Origin: Sporomusa sp.
Lineage (GTDB): Bacteria; Bacillota_C; Negativicutes; Sporomusales; Sporomusaceae
Direction: 5' to 3'
DNA: 9,802 bases
Assembly (NCBI GenBank): GCA_029256645.1
Contig: JAQSXM010000093.1
Coordinates: forward strand, 1-9,802
Below, one piece after another: positions 1 through 7,121 of this stretch. The notes under the pieces were generated by a model, which worked only from the letters and a program-made list of their open reading frames with translations, had not been told where the DNA came from and did not search any database. How positions within the stretch are numbered: the first letter of the stretch is position 1; each line of letters opens with the position of its first letter. Both the position numbers and the translations under genes were made by a program.

Positions 1-308
1 GAGGTGACAACATAGACACGTTCTCCCTGACGCACAAGATAGTATACCATTTTTTCGATACAACTGTCAGCCGTTTCACCTTCCTTGGTATAAATCACCT
101 CCAACTCGCCGACTAGAGTCTGGCTGACACTTTTGCCGGCAGCCATATGCGCATCAAATACGATAATCGTCCTAAAACCTTTATATGCACCATATTCACT
201 GAGTATGTCCACAAGTTTATCACGGGCATATTCTAAATTATCTTTAACTACAATTAACTCAGGCCAGGCATTAATCACATTATAACCGTCGACGATTAAC
301 AAGTCCAT
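1..308 (-). CDS. rae1: Rae1/YacP-like NYN-domain endoribonuclease (3' end outside window)
   Basis: This is the N-terminal 102 residues of a YacP/Rae1-family NYN (PIN-like) nuclease. The gene runs off the left edge; the family is usually about 170 residues. In Bacillus, Rae1 enters the ribosomal A site and cleaves certain mRNAs during translation. Visible hallmarks are the N-terminal LLIVDGYNVINAWPEL stretch (residues 3-18, with Asp7 as a likely metal ligand), VFDAH at 50-54, and the acidic EGETAD segment at 76-81 with Asp81, another candidate active-site residue. I translated this reading frame by hand from the ATG at 308-306. It is preceded by a GGAG Shine-Dalgarno 11 bases upstream, and the VanW gene stops 19 bases before it, so the two are probably cotranscribed. 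The position after rlmB matches yacP in Bacillus. The family call is secure. The exact cellular role is inferred from the Bacillus protein. Confidence 0.9.
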   Translation of the reverse strand, partial: MDLLIVDGYNVINAWPELIVVKDNLEYARDKLVDILSEYGAYKGFRTIIVFDAHMAAGKSVSQTLVGELEVIYTKEGETADSCIEKMVYYLVRQGERVYVVT

Positions 309-327
309 CGAGAAAAAGTCTCCAATC

Positions 328-1725
328 TTATTGCATACTGGTGGCTTCAGGGGGGTTGCCGGCCTCCTCTTTCCGCTTTACTTCAGATTGCACTGGTTTG
401 GGGGCCGGTCCTGTTTTTATCAAGGTATTATCAGGCGCATACTTGTCACGCGATAATATTTCGCGTTTTAGTTCTGTACCATTATTATCACGTATGATTC
501 GAATAACAGTAACTGAGTATCCAGGCTTGCCAGGTTTTTCAACCTTGTTTTCTCCAGGCGGCAAAGAAGGGTCGGCCTTTTTGACTATCGCCGGCTGAAT
601 CACTTGTTGGTCTACTGTCACAATATCAATATTTTTATCTAGAACCCGTTGGCCGAATATCCCGACATTTAATTTGTTGCCTACCGCCTCAGCCATAATC
701 ATAACCGGCGCCAGACTGTTGTTGACAAATTTAAAATCAAGTGCATTATAAGCAACAGTAGCATCCCGCCCCAGCGGCACATAAGCAAGTGGCTTAGAAT
801 GGTTGGTTCGTTCAACAATATCAAGCCCCGCAAGCAGTACCGCATTATATAGTGTAGATGAAACCTGACACACACCGCCGCCTATTCCAGGCACAAATTC
901 ACCATTAATGATCTCCATGGCCTCTTTAAAACCTTGTGATTTTTCCCTTGGACCAACAGTATCGTTATATGAAAATACCTGGCCAGGGTAAAGTAATTTG
1001 CCATTAATTTTTTGTGCAGATAGTTTTACATTGACAGTCCGGTTAGTATCTTCGGTGTTAAATATGGTTGTATACATGGCAACCATTTCCTTTATGCCAT
1101 TCTTAGCTAGCTCACCTGCCGTAATTTCAGGATAAACCGGTTTGACCGGAAGGTTGATCGTATTGGCGTCAGAACGATTAATTGCAGCCACCATTAATTC
1201 TTTAAGTGCTGCAACATCAATCTCCTGTCCCTCCACTTCAGCCACAATACCGCCTGTCCGCAGGCTTAATGTTGCATTTCGGGGCGGTTGGTTTACGCTC
1301 TCCTGTAACTGCTCAAGGATGGTATCTAATTTATTCTCATTATACTTGATTTTAAGGGGGATAGACCAGCCTTCAGCCTGAACATTTCTAATATTTCTTA
1401 GCCGCAACCACCAGGAGCCTTCACGCCCCACAAGCCACGCAGCATCAGCCGTGGCTTCTGCATCAATACTATAATCAATATGTTCAGGCTCAATGCGAAA
1501 TGTTGTCGTGCCATGGGACAGCAAGATCGGCTTGCTTGTTTGCTCTTTTTGCCATGCATATAGCATCTGGGCCACTTCATCCCTGGTTTTTCCGGTAACC
1601 TCAATGTTGGCAACCGCCACGCCGTTGTACACTGTTTGGGCAAACAGCGGCCGGGTCAGCCAAAATACGGCTACCCCTGTTAGGACTACGGCCACTGCCA
1701 GAATCATTCCCACCCAGTGTTTCAT
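328..1725 (-). CDS. VanW-family membrane-anchored cell-wall protein
   Basis: A 465-residue protein with an N-terminal membrane anchor or uncleaved signal (about residues 5-23, hydrophobic after MKHW). Next comes a region resembling the PG_binding_4 (putative peptidoglycan-binding) domain, about 70-185, then a VanW domain, about 215-345. The VanW core shows PGQVFSYNDTVG (247-258), GGGVCQVSSTLYNA (282-295, with conserved Cys286) and ERTNH followed by YVPLGRDATVAY (315-326). The C-terminal 385-437 looks like a G5 or G5-like module, and the last 25 residues are charged and probably disordered. Despite the name, VanW proteins occur in many Firmicutes with no vancomycin resistance, and their biochemical role is not settled. 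A cell-surface role is inferred from the architecture. The ATG overlaps the rlmB TGA as ATGA, with GGGAG and AAGG upstream, indicating translational coupling. No vanA/vanB-type resistance genes are present, so I see no reason to call resistance. Confidence 0.88.
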   Translation of the reverse strand: MKHWVGMILAVAVVLTGVAVFWLTRPLFAQTVYNGVAVANIEVTGKTRDEVAQMLYAWQKEQTSKPILLSHGTTTFRIEPEHIDYSIDAEATADAAWLVGREGSWWLRLRNIRNVQAEGWSIPLKIKYNENKLDTILEQLQESVNQPPRNATLSLRTGGIVAEVEGQEIDVAALKELMVAAINRSDANTINLPVKPVYPEITAGELAKNGIKEMVAMYTTIFNTEDTNRTVNVKLSAQKINGKLLYPGQVFSYNDTVGPREKSQGFKEAMEIINGEFVPGIGGGVCQVSSTLYNAVLLAGLDIVERTNHSKPLAYVPLGRDATVAYNALDFKFVNNSLAPVMIMAEAVGNKLNVGIFGQRVLDKNIDIVTVDQQVIQPAIVKKADPSLPPGENKVEKPGKPGYSVTVIRIIRDNNGTELKREILSRDKYAPDNTLIKTGPAPKPVQSEVKRKEEAGNPPEATSMQ

Positions 1726-2474
1726 TTTGCCTTCAACTCCCTTTGCCTAAGAACTTCATAGAGCAAGAGCGAACATGCTACCGATGCGTTGAGAGAAGTC
1801 ATCTTCCCCCGCATGGGTATACGAACAACAAAATCACAAGCCTCTTTAGTTAGCCGGCCCATTCCCTCGCCCTCACTGCCGACAACAATGACAACAGGTC
1901 CGGTAAGGTCGGCTTCATAATAGTCTTTTGTTCCGTCCATATCAGCGCCTACCACCCAAAGCCCCTGCTTCTTCAGGGCTTTAAGCGTTTGAGATACATT
2001 GCCAATGCGCGCTACCGGTACGTGTTCAACCGCGCCGGCCGAGGTTTTAGCCACTGTCTGCGTAAGGGGACAACTACGCCGTTTGGGTATAAGTACACCA
2101 TGAACACCGGTTGCGTCTGCGGTGCGTAAAATAGCACCAACATTATGCGGGTCAGCCAGTTCATCCAAGAGAACTAAAAACGGTGGTTCATTTTTCCCAT
2201 AGGCTGCCGTTAAAATCTCATCAATCTCAACATAGGCCACCGGTGCTGCCAGAGCAACGACACCTTGATGCCGCACCCCAGCCGATAGTTGGTCCAGTTT
2301 GGCAATTTCAACTTCTTGTATTACCAACCCCAGCTCCCGCGCCTGAGCAATGATATCGCGGATCGAACCTTGCCGTTCCCCTTTGGCAACAAGAACCTTA
2401 TTCAGTGATCGCCCCGCTTTCAACGCTTCCAGAACGCTATTACGGCCGGCTATTATTTCTGCATCATCAGACAT
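1722..2474 (-). CDS. rlmB: 23S rRNA 2'-O-ribose methyltransferase RlmB (SpoU/TrmH family)
   Basis: A 250-residue SPOUT-class methyltransferase of the usual family length, predicted to methylate the 2'-O of the P-loop guanosine of 23S rRNA (G2251 in E. coli) using S-adenosylmethionine. Residues 5-80 form the small RNA-binding (SpoU_sub_bind, L30e-like) domain with IIAGRNSVLEAL. The catalytic trefoil-knot domain carries motif 1 (DPHNVGAILRTAD, 108-120, with Asn111 and Arg117), motif 2 (VVGSEGEGM, 197-205) and motif 3 (IPMRGKMTSLNASVA, 219-233). All three look intact. The start at 2474 has a good AAGGAG about 9 bases upstream. A terminator separates it from the HD-GYP-type gene upstream, so it probably has its own promoter, which I could not place confidently. 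Its stop overlaps the VanW start. YacO, in the same position in Bacillus, is the ortholog. Other SpoU paralogs (TrmH, for example) are possible but less likely given the N-terminal domain and context. Confidence 0.93.
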   Translation of the reverse strand: MSDDAEIIAGRNSVLEALKAGRSLNKVLVAKGERQGSIRDIIAQARELGLVIQEVEIAKLDQLSAGVRHQGVVALAAPVAYVEIDEILTAAYGKNEPPFLVLLDELADPHNVGAILRTADATGVHGVLIPKRRSCPLTQTVAKTSAGAVEHVPVARIGNVSQTLKALKKQGLWVVGADMDGTKDYYEADLTGPVVIVVGSEGEGMGRLTKEACDFVVRIPMRGKMTSLNASVACSLLLYEVLRQRELKAK

Positions 2475-2522
2475 GATTATCGCTCCTTAAATAATATAAG
2501 TTGTGTGTTTCTTATTATTATG

Positions 2523-2552
2523 AAAAAACGGCAGAATATAATCCTGCCGTTT
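2523..2552 (-). terminator. Intrinsic terminator after the HD-GYP-type gene
   Basis: On the minus strand AAACGGCAG pairs with CTGCCGTTT (6 strong G/C-rich pairs extended by 3 A-T pairs) around a 9-base AT-rich loop. It is followed by a run of six Ts that overlaps the stem base. It lies about 90 bases after the HD-GYP-type stop and about 50 bases before rlmB, so it probably ends the cysE-led transcript. The 88 bases between the stop and the hairpin hold no convincing gene. Confidence 0.85.
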
Positions 2553-2640
2553 GTCCTTTATTGACTCACTTCGCCAAAAGTTGGCTTAAATTACAACCGA
2601 TTGCGTTATCGTCGCCGGTAATGACATTATTAGATAATCT

Positions 2641-3696
2641 TTAAGAGACTTCAGCAATATACAGTGTGGGGTTCACAGCCATATCAATTGTAACAGTTTG
2701 GCTAACCCGCTCACCCGCCGCGTTTGTGGTAAGATTAACAATTGGTTTAGTCTTCAGCTCATCAGCATAGTCGTGGACAATACCCCTTGATTTATTATTC
2801 AGCCGGACAACAGACCCCAGTGGGTAACTAGCTACATTCCTCATTAAAATTTGAATATATTCCGGGTTAAAATAGGCACCACCAGCTTTTTGAATAATCG
2901 CTAACGTATCATAGACTGACAAGGCTTTCCGGTATGGGGTTGTTGCAGTCATTGAAGAATATACGTCAGCAATCGCTACAATCTGAGCAAAGTCGTGGAT
3001 AGAGCTCTCGCTAACACCACGCGGATAGCCGCTGCCATCAAAGCGCTCATGATGCTGCAACGCGCAATTAGCCGCCGATAAACTAATGTCTGCGTTACGT
3101 TGAAGAATTTCATAGCCCTTCTCAGTATGTTTTTTTACCACAGCCATCTCTTCCGCGCTTAATGCATCAGGCTTATTGAGTATATCACGGGAAATCGTAA
3201 TCATACCTACATCGCGCAGAAGCGCCCCCAAGCCCAGGTCCCGCAACCGCTGCCCTTCAAGGCCGCAGCTAATCCCCATTACTGTGGCAAAAAAATAACC
3301 ACTAACAGCATGTTTAAACAGATAATCATTACACTGCTGCATCGCTGTAAATAACGGCTGGATTTCTTTGTGCATACAACACTCGTCCAAAAGCATTAAT
3401 ATCCTATTTTTCACAGCCTCTGTTTGAACATATTTGCCAACACGCACTTCTCCCAGCGCCTGATGTGCGCTCTGCACAATCTCGCTCCTGGCGGTTTGCG
3501 CGGCCTCATCATTAGGGTCGATGAGTTGGGCATCCCCTTGAATGTAGATATACGTAATATCAAGTTCTAACAGTTTGGAAATATGGAACCCCGTCAACTC
3601 AATCCCACTGTTTAATATTACCTGACCATTTAGCCCATACACCGGCTGAGCCAACTGCATACCTGCCTGAATATCCTCCAGAAGCACACGCCGCAT
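2641..3696 (-). CDS. HD-GYP-type protein with degenerate catalytic motif
   Basis: A 351-residue soluble protein. Residues 1-55 resemble the N-terminal DUF3391-like segment often found before HD-GYP domains (LLEDIQAGMQLAQPVYG). Residues about 120-290 are an HD-GYP domain, normally a metal-dependent cyclic-di-GMP phosphodiesterase. Retained elements are His129 (in YLFKHAVSG), His190 (VVKKHTEKGYEIL), the QHHERFDGSGYPRG signature at 214-227 with His215/His216, and Asp244 (AIADVYSSMT). The defining HD-x-GK segment reads RDVGM (161-165): the metal-binding His is Arg161 (codon CGC) and the family Lys is Met165. Activity is therefore doubtful, and a binding or signalling role is possible. The C-terminal 290-351 (LGSVVRLNNKSRG) is a beta-rich tail common in Firmicutes HD-GYP proteins. 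The ATG at 3696 follows GGAGG by 9 bases, 65 bases after the thyX stop. No transmembrane or receiver domain is visible. Confidence 0.85.
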   Translation of the reverse strand: MRRVLLEDIQAGMQLAQPVYGLNGQVILNSGIELTGFHISKLLELDITYIYIQGDAQLIDPNDEAAQTARSEIVQSAHQALGEVRVGKYVQTEAVKNRILMLLDECCMHKEIQPLFTAMQQCNDYLFKHAVSGYFFATVMGISCGLEGQRLRDLGLGALLRDVGMITISRDILNKPDALSAEEMAVVKKHTEKGYEILQRNADISLSAANCALQHHERFDGSGYPRGVSESSIHDFAQIVAIADVYSSMTATTPYRKALSVYDTLAIIQKAGGAYFNPEYIQILMRNVASYPLGSVVRLNNKSRGIVHDYADELKTKPIVNLTTNAAGERVSQTVTIDMAVNPTLYIAEVS

Positions 3697-3761
3697 TGTA
3701 GATTACCTCCAGCAAAAGTTTGTATATAATGGTTAAGTGTGTATACCTCTTGGTAAGAGTT

Positions 3762-4442
3762 CTACTTTTGCTTTTTTATTCCTGCCAATCGACCACAAGA
3801 TAATGTCCCCTCTTTACAATAGCCACCAGTTACACAAGTAGGTCCGGCGTGGGTAAATAGGCGGGGCGCAACTGTTTTAACCTCAGCCAGCATAGCATCG
3901 GCGAGATTACGTATTTCCCATTGTGCCCGTTGACAGCAGCGTTTTTCAAAAAAGTGCAGCAGCGAACGGGCATTCATAGTTACAACAATTTTGGTTTCAG
4001 TGGCATTAGCCAGTACATAGCGCGCATCCTCTTGATGTACACCAAGAGTCATCAATTCATCATATGTCTGCTGAACCTGACTCATAAGCATGTTATATTT
4101 AGCCTTAGCTTCAGGGTTAGCGGCAACTGAAGGCGGTAAAATATACTCAAAGCCATGTTCGCGTACATATCGCTGGGACTGTTGAGAGTATGATGCAATA
4201 CGGTGGCGGACAAGCTGATGTGTTAGCACCCGGGAGATACCTTCGATAGCAAAGGTAAAGTTCACGTGTTCAAATGTCGACAAGTGCCCCATGCTAAAAA
4301 GTTTGTCAATTAACGTTCCAACCTGCGCATCCGGCATCGTTTGCACCAATTCTTCAGCCCCGCTGGCCGAATAACAGAGCCGTGCCGCCATAGCAACAGT
4401 ACGTTCTGGATCTGGGGTATACTGAATCAATTTTAATTTCAT
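3762..4442 (-). CDS. thyX: Flavin-dependent thymidylate synthase ThyX
   Basis: A 226-residue ThyX, predicted to methylate dUMP to dTMP using methylenetetrahydrofolate, FAD and NADPH. The family signature is complete: [14 protein letters not shown] at 79-92 (the RHR-x7-S motif), preceded by GHLSTFEH (52-59), with [12 protein letters not shown] (157-168) and AQWEIR (173-178) lining the nucleotide and flavin pockets. The C-terminus carries three spaced cysteines (203, 209 and 216, in PTCVTGGYC and LSCGR), which I recall from other Firmicutes ThyX proteins. The start at 4442 follows an AAGGGAG whose bases abut the end of mrnC, with 21 bases between the mrnC stop and the thyX ATG, so it belongs to the same transcript. 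Its presence suggests that the organism may rely on ThyX rather than ThyA, but ThyA could lie elsewhere in the genome. Confidence 0.96.
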   Translation of the reverse strand: MKLKLIQYTPDPERTVAMAARLCYSASGAEELVQTMPDAQVGTLIDKLFSMGHLSTFEHVNFTFAIEGISRVLTHQLVRHRIASYSQQSQRYVREHGFEYILPPSVAANPEAKAKYNMLMSQVQQTYDELMTLGVHQEDARYVLANATETKIVVTMNARSLLHFFEKRCCQRAQWEIRNLADAMLAEVKTVAPRLFTHAGPTCVTGGYCKEGTLSCGRLAGIKKQK

Positions 4443-4463
4443 GGGGACAACGCTCCCTTTTGG

Positions 4464-4961
4464 TTACTTTTTAGCAATGGCTGTCATTTCCCGGGAAATA
4501 ATAGCGAAAGCTTTGTCAACAATTTCTGACAGTCTGTCGTAGTTTTTCTGCACATATAAAAAACCCATTAATGCTTCAAAGCCTGTAGCATAGCGGTATT
4601 CAGCAATGGAGGCACTCTTAGGTACTGTCGATTTAGCATTACGTCCCCGTCTCACAATATCGGCTTCCTCGGGCGTGAGCTGGTCTTCGAGTATTTTAAC
4701 CGCTTTTGACTGCATGACGGCCGATACAATTTTAGCATCAAAAGTATGTAATACCCTTACCTTATTTTGTTCATATCCGAGCAGCCGTGTTCGCACATAT
4801 AGCGTAAAATAGGCATCACCAATATACGCCAGCACTAACGGCGACAGCCGCTCGGCATCAATATCATCATATTTAGCCGGAGATACCTCTCCGGCTTCGT
4901 TAAGTGTAAAAAAATTATCAACTAATTTCTGAAAATGATCAAATCTCACCGTTTTTTCCAC
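4464..4961 (-). CDS. mrnC: Mini-ribonuclease 3 (MrnC)
   Basis: A Mini-III dimeric RNase of up to 165 residues, a catalytic RNase III domain without a double-stranded RNA-binding domain. In Bacillus it trims the ends of 23S rRNA precursors. Key features are LVLAYIGDAYFTLYVR (42-57, with metal ligand Asp49), RRGRNAKS (104-111) and ATGFEALMGFLY (125-136, with Glu129). The start is ambiguous. The frame opens with GTG at 4961, overlapping cysS by 16 bases, with only a weak AAGG upstream. A second in-frame GTG at 4949 (codon 5) overlaps the cysS TGA as GTGA and sits 8 bases after AGGTGG, a better coupled site. The first 30 residues are not conserved family sequence, so function is unaffected either way. 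Placement directly after cysS is typical of Firmicutes. Confidence 0.94.
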   Translation of the reverse strand: MEKTVRFDHFQKLVDNFFTLNEAGEVSPAKYDDIDAERLSPLVLAYIGDAYFTLYVRTRLLGYEQNKVRVLHTFDAKIVSAVMQSKAVKILEDQLTPEEADIVRRGRNAKSTVPKSASIAEYRYATGFEALMGFLYVQKNYDRLSEIVDKAFAIISREMTAIAKK

Positions 4962-6388
4962 CTGACGCCTTGCGGCGAGTCTTCAAGAACAATGCCTGCC
5001 GCTGCTAGTTTGTCACGAATTTGGTCAGCTGTTGCCCAGTCTTTTTTCTGACGTGCGTCCTGGCGAATATCAATGATAAGGTTCATAAGTTCATTAACCA
5101 GTTCAGCATTGCCATCTTGAGCCGTACCACTACCCTCAATCCGTATACCTATAATATCAGCCATCTGGCTATAGACCTTGGCAACTTGTGCCAAAACTTC
5201 ACTATCCAGGCCGATCTTTCCGCCTGTAACCTTGCTATGATAGATATTGATCTCTTTGGCTAACCCAAACATTGTGCTAATCGCCAGCGCGGTGTTGAAA
5301 TCATCGTCCATTGCGGCCACAAATTCAGCCAGCGATGCAGTAGCGGCTTGAGCGAGGGCCTGAGAATCGCCACTGGAGGTCCCGGCAGGAAAGGTTGCCA
5401 GGTAGGTTAGGTTTTCGCGGGCTGTCCGCAAGCGTTCCAGGCTTCGTCCGGCTTCTTCCAACCGTTCATCACTAAAATCAAGTGGACTCCGGTAGTGGGT
5501 TGACAAAATAAAGAAGCGTAACACTTCCGGCCGGAAATGTTCAAGGATATCAATGACCAGAAAAAAATTACCCAGCGATTTACTCATCTTCTCTTCATTT
5601 ACGGTAATAAAACCATTGTGCAGCCAAAAGTGAACAAACGGTTCAATACCAGTAAAGGCTTCGGATTGGGCAATCTCGTTTTCATGATGCGGAAATACCA
5701 AATCACTGCCGCCACCGTGGAAGTCAAAGCTTGCGCCGAGATACTTATACGACATAACAGAGCACTCAATGTGCCAACCAGGCCTGCCCGGACCCCAGGG
5801 GCTTTCCCAGGCGGGTTCGCCTGGCTTGGCACTTTTCCACAGAGCAAAGTCCATCGGATGTTTCTTCCGTTCATCAACGTCAACACGGGCACCAGCCTTC
5901 ATATCTTCTAGATTTCGCCCGCTTAGCTTGCCATATTGAGGGAATTGTTCGACACTGTAGTATACATCACCCTCAACAGCATAAGCAAATCCTTTATCAA
6001 CAAGCGTTTTAATCATAGTGAGAATCTCCGGAATATGGTCAGACACCCTGGGGTAGACCTGCGCCCGCCGGATATTAAGTGTATCCATAACCTCAAAGTA
6101 GGAGGCAATATATCTGTTAGCAATAGCATCCCAGGTTACTTGCTCATTTTTAGCTGCATTAATAATCTTGTCGTCAACATCAGTAAAGTTTTGGACATGG
6201 TACACATCATAGCCTGAGTATTCGAGATAACGGCGGATTACATCCCAGGTTATAAATGGCCGGGCATTGCCGATGTGCGGATGGTTATAAGGAGTAACAC
6301 CGCAAACATACATTTTTACTTTACCTGGCGTTATTGGAACAAATTCTTCTTTTTGCTTAGTCAGGGTATTATATACTTTCAGACTCAC
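4946..6388 (-). CDS. cysS: Cysteinyl-tRNA synthetase
   Basis: A 480-residue class I aminoacyl-tRNA synthetase of normal length that ligates cysteine to tRNA-Cys in the cytosol. The HIGH-type motif is HPHIGNAR (36-43), directly after zinc ligand Cys29 ([10 protein letters not shown]). The other zinc ligands are Cys209 (HIECSVMS), His234 and Glu238 ([13 protein letters not shown]). The KMSKS loop is intact at 267-271. The C-terminal helical anticodon-binding part follows (about 310-480), with the typical [11 protein letters not shown] segment. Translation starts at GTG (6388), inside the end of cysE (20-base overlap), with AAGGAG 10 bases upstream. Lying in the transcript headed by a cysteine-type T-box, it should be induced when uncharged tRNA-Cys accumulates. 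Confidence 0.97.
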   Translation of the reverse strand: MSLKVYNTLTKQKEEFVPITPGKVKMYVCGVTPYNHPHIGNARPFITWDVIRRYLEYSGYDVYHVQNFTDVDDKIINAAKNEQVTWDAIANRYIASYFEVMDTLNIRRAQVYPRVSDHIPEILTMIKTLVDKGFAYAVEGDVYYSVEQFPQYGKLSGRNLEDMKAGARVDVDERKKHPMDFALWKSAKPGEPAWESPWGPGRPGWHIECSVMSYKYLGASFDFHGGGSDLVFPHHENEIAQSEAFTGIEPFVHFWLHNGFITVNEEKMSKSLGNFFLVIDILEHFRPEVLRFFILSTHYRSPLDFSDERLEEAGRSLERLRTARENLTYLATFPAGTSSGDSQALAQAATASLAEFVAAMDDDFNTALAISTMFGLAKEINIYHSKVTGGKIGLDSEVLAQVAKVYSQMADIIGIRIEGSGTAQDGNAELVNELMNLIIDIRQDARQKKDWATADQIRDKLAAAGIVLEDSPQGVRWKKR

Positions 6389-7052
6389 GCTGCTTCAGCT
6401 CCTTTTCCAACTGTTCAATTCGCACTTCCAGACGTTTCATATTTCGTTGCATACAGTGCAGCATTTCTGCCACAGGATCTGGTAAATCATCGTGTTCCAG
6501 ATCAATACCGTCTATACCAGTGCGGTTTATCTTTTTCCCTTCATGCCAGACAATTTTCCCAGGTATACCAACAACGGTTGAGTTAGGGGGAACCTCCCGC
6601 AATACTACCGAACCGGCACCAATTTTAGAATTGTCGCCAACAGTAAATGACCCTAGTACTTTAGCGCCGCTGGCTACAACAACATTATTGCCGATAGTAG
6701 GGTGACGCTTACCCTTTTCCTTGCCAGTACCGCCTAAGGTGACCCCCTGATATAGGGTAACATTATTGCCAATAATACAGGTCTCACCAATAACTACCCC
6801 AGTAGCATGGTCGATAAACAGCCCTTCGCCGATAGTTGCGCCTGGATGAACATCCACGCCAGTTAATAAACGATTGAAATAGCAGATCATGCGCGGAAAC
6901 AGCACCCAGCCACGTTTAAATAAATAGTTGGAAATGCGATATAGCCAGATGGCATGTAGACCAGGATAGCACAATAGGACCTCGACTACGCTTTTCGCGG
7001 CAGGATCTCGGTCAAATACTACCTTAACATCTTGTTTTATCCGTTTAAACAT
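6369..7052 (-). CDS. cysE: Serine O-acetyltransferase
   Basis: A 227-residue short-type serine acetyltransferase that makes O-acetylserine from serine and acetyl-CoA, the first committed step of cysteine synthesis. Residues 1-60 are the reduced helical N-domain of Gram-positive CysE, shorter than the E. coli one. Residues about 65-170 form the left-handed beta-helix of hexapeptide repeats (VHPGATIGEGLFIDHATG). They include the catalytic Asp81-His82 pair and YQGVTLGGTG (101-110), KGKRHPTIG (113-121) and VVGIPGK (160-166). A charged amphipathic helix, probably a coiled coil, fills 195-224. The last residue is Ile227, as in CysE proteins that dock into the CysK active site. The ATG has AAGGAGG 8 bases upstream and follows the T-box leader. 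The end of the gene overlaps cysS by 20 bases. Confidence 0.96.
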   Translation of the reverse strand: MFKRIKQDVKVVFDRDPAAKSVVEVLLCYPGLHAIWLYRISNYLFKRGWVLFPRMICYFNRLLTGVDVHPGATIGEGLFIDHATGVVIGETCIIGNNVTLYQGVTLGGTGKEKGKRHPTIGNNVVVASGAKVLGSFTVGDNSKIGAGSVVLREVPPNSTVVGIPGKIVWHEGKKINRTGIDGIDLEHDDLPDPVAEMLHCMQRNMKRLEVRIEQLEKELKQRESESI

Positions 7053-7084
7053 AGTATTCCCTCCTTACAATAATTTAGAACGGG

Positions 7085-7121
7085 CATAAGAAAGCCACCA
7101 TCTCACTACAGAGACGGTGGC
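7085..7121 (-). terminator. T-box regulated intrinsic terminator
   Basis: GCCACCGTCTC (7121-7111) pairs over 11 positions (one G-U) with GAGATGGTGGC (7104-7094) around a 6-base loop, then TTTCTT. Its 5' arm uses the same bases as the 3' half of the antiterminator, so the two structures exclude each other. The T-run is imperfect, but position and pairing make the role clear. About 40 bases remain before the cysE start, including its Shine-Dalgarno. Confidence 0.92.

Noticed and set aside
341..598. Plus-strand open frame antisense to the VanW gene
   Set aside because: It lies entirely opposite a well-supported VanW-family coding frame, has no recognisable domain, and is explained as a shadow of that gene.
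328..1725. Vancomycin resistance determinant
   Set aside because: Only a VanW domain is present; no ligase, dehydrogenase, dipeptidase or two-component system surrounds it, and VanW proteins are common in non-resistant Firmicutes.
2475..2522. Promoter for rlmB (TATATT at 2495-2490)
   Set aside because: The AT-rich box lies only a few bases upstream of the Shine-Dalgarno, and no fitting -35 is found at 16-18 bases, so I did not annotate it.
2553..2640. A 13-codon frame between the HD-GYP-type gene and its terminator
   Set aside because: Too short, without a Shine-Dalgarno of note, and the HD-GYP-type C-terminus already looks complete, so I do not see a gene or a broken gene end.
3697..3761. 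Short inverted repeat CTCTT-ACC-AAGAG just after thyX
   Set aside because: Five base pairs with a 3-base loop and no T-run; not enough to call a terminator or operator.
5537..5911. Plus-strand open frame of 124 codons inside cysS
   Set aside because: It is antisense to conserved CysS sequence including the KMSKS loop and the zinc-ligand regions; no motif or supporting context.
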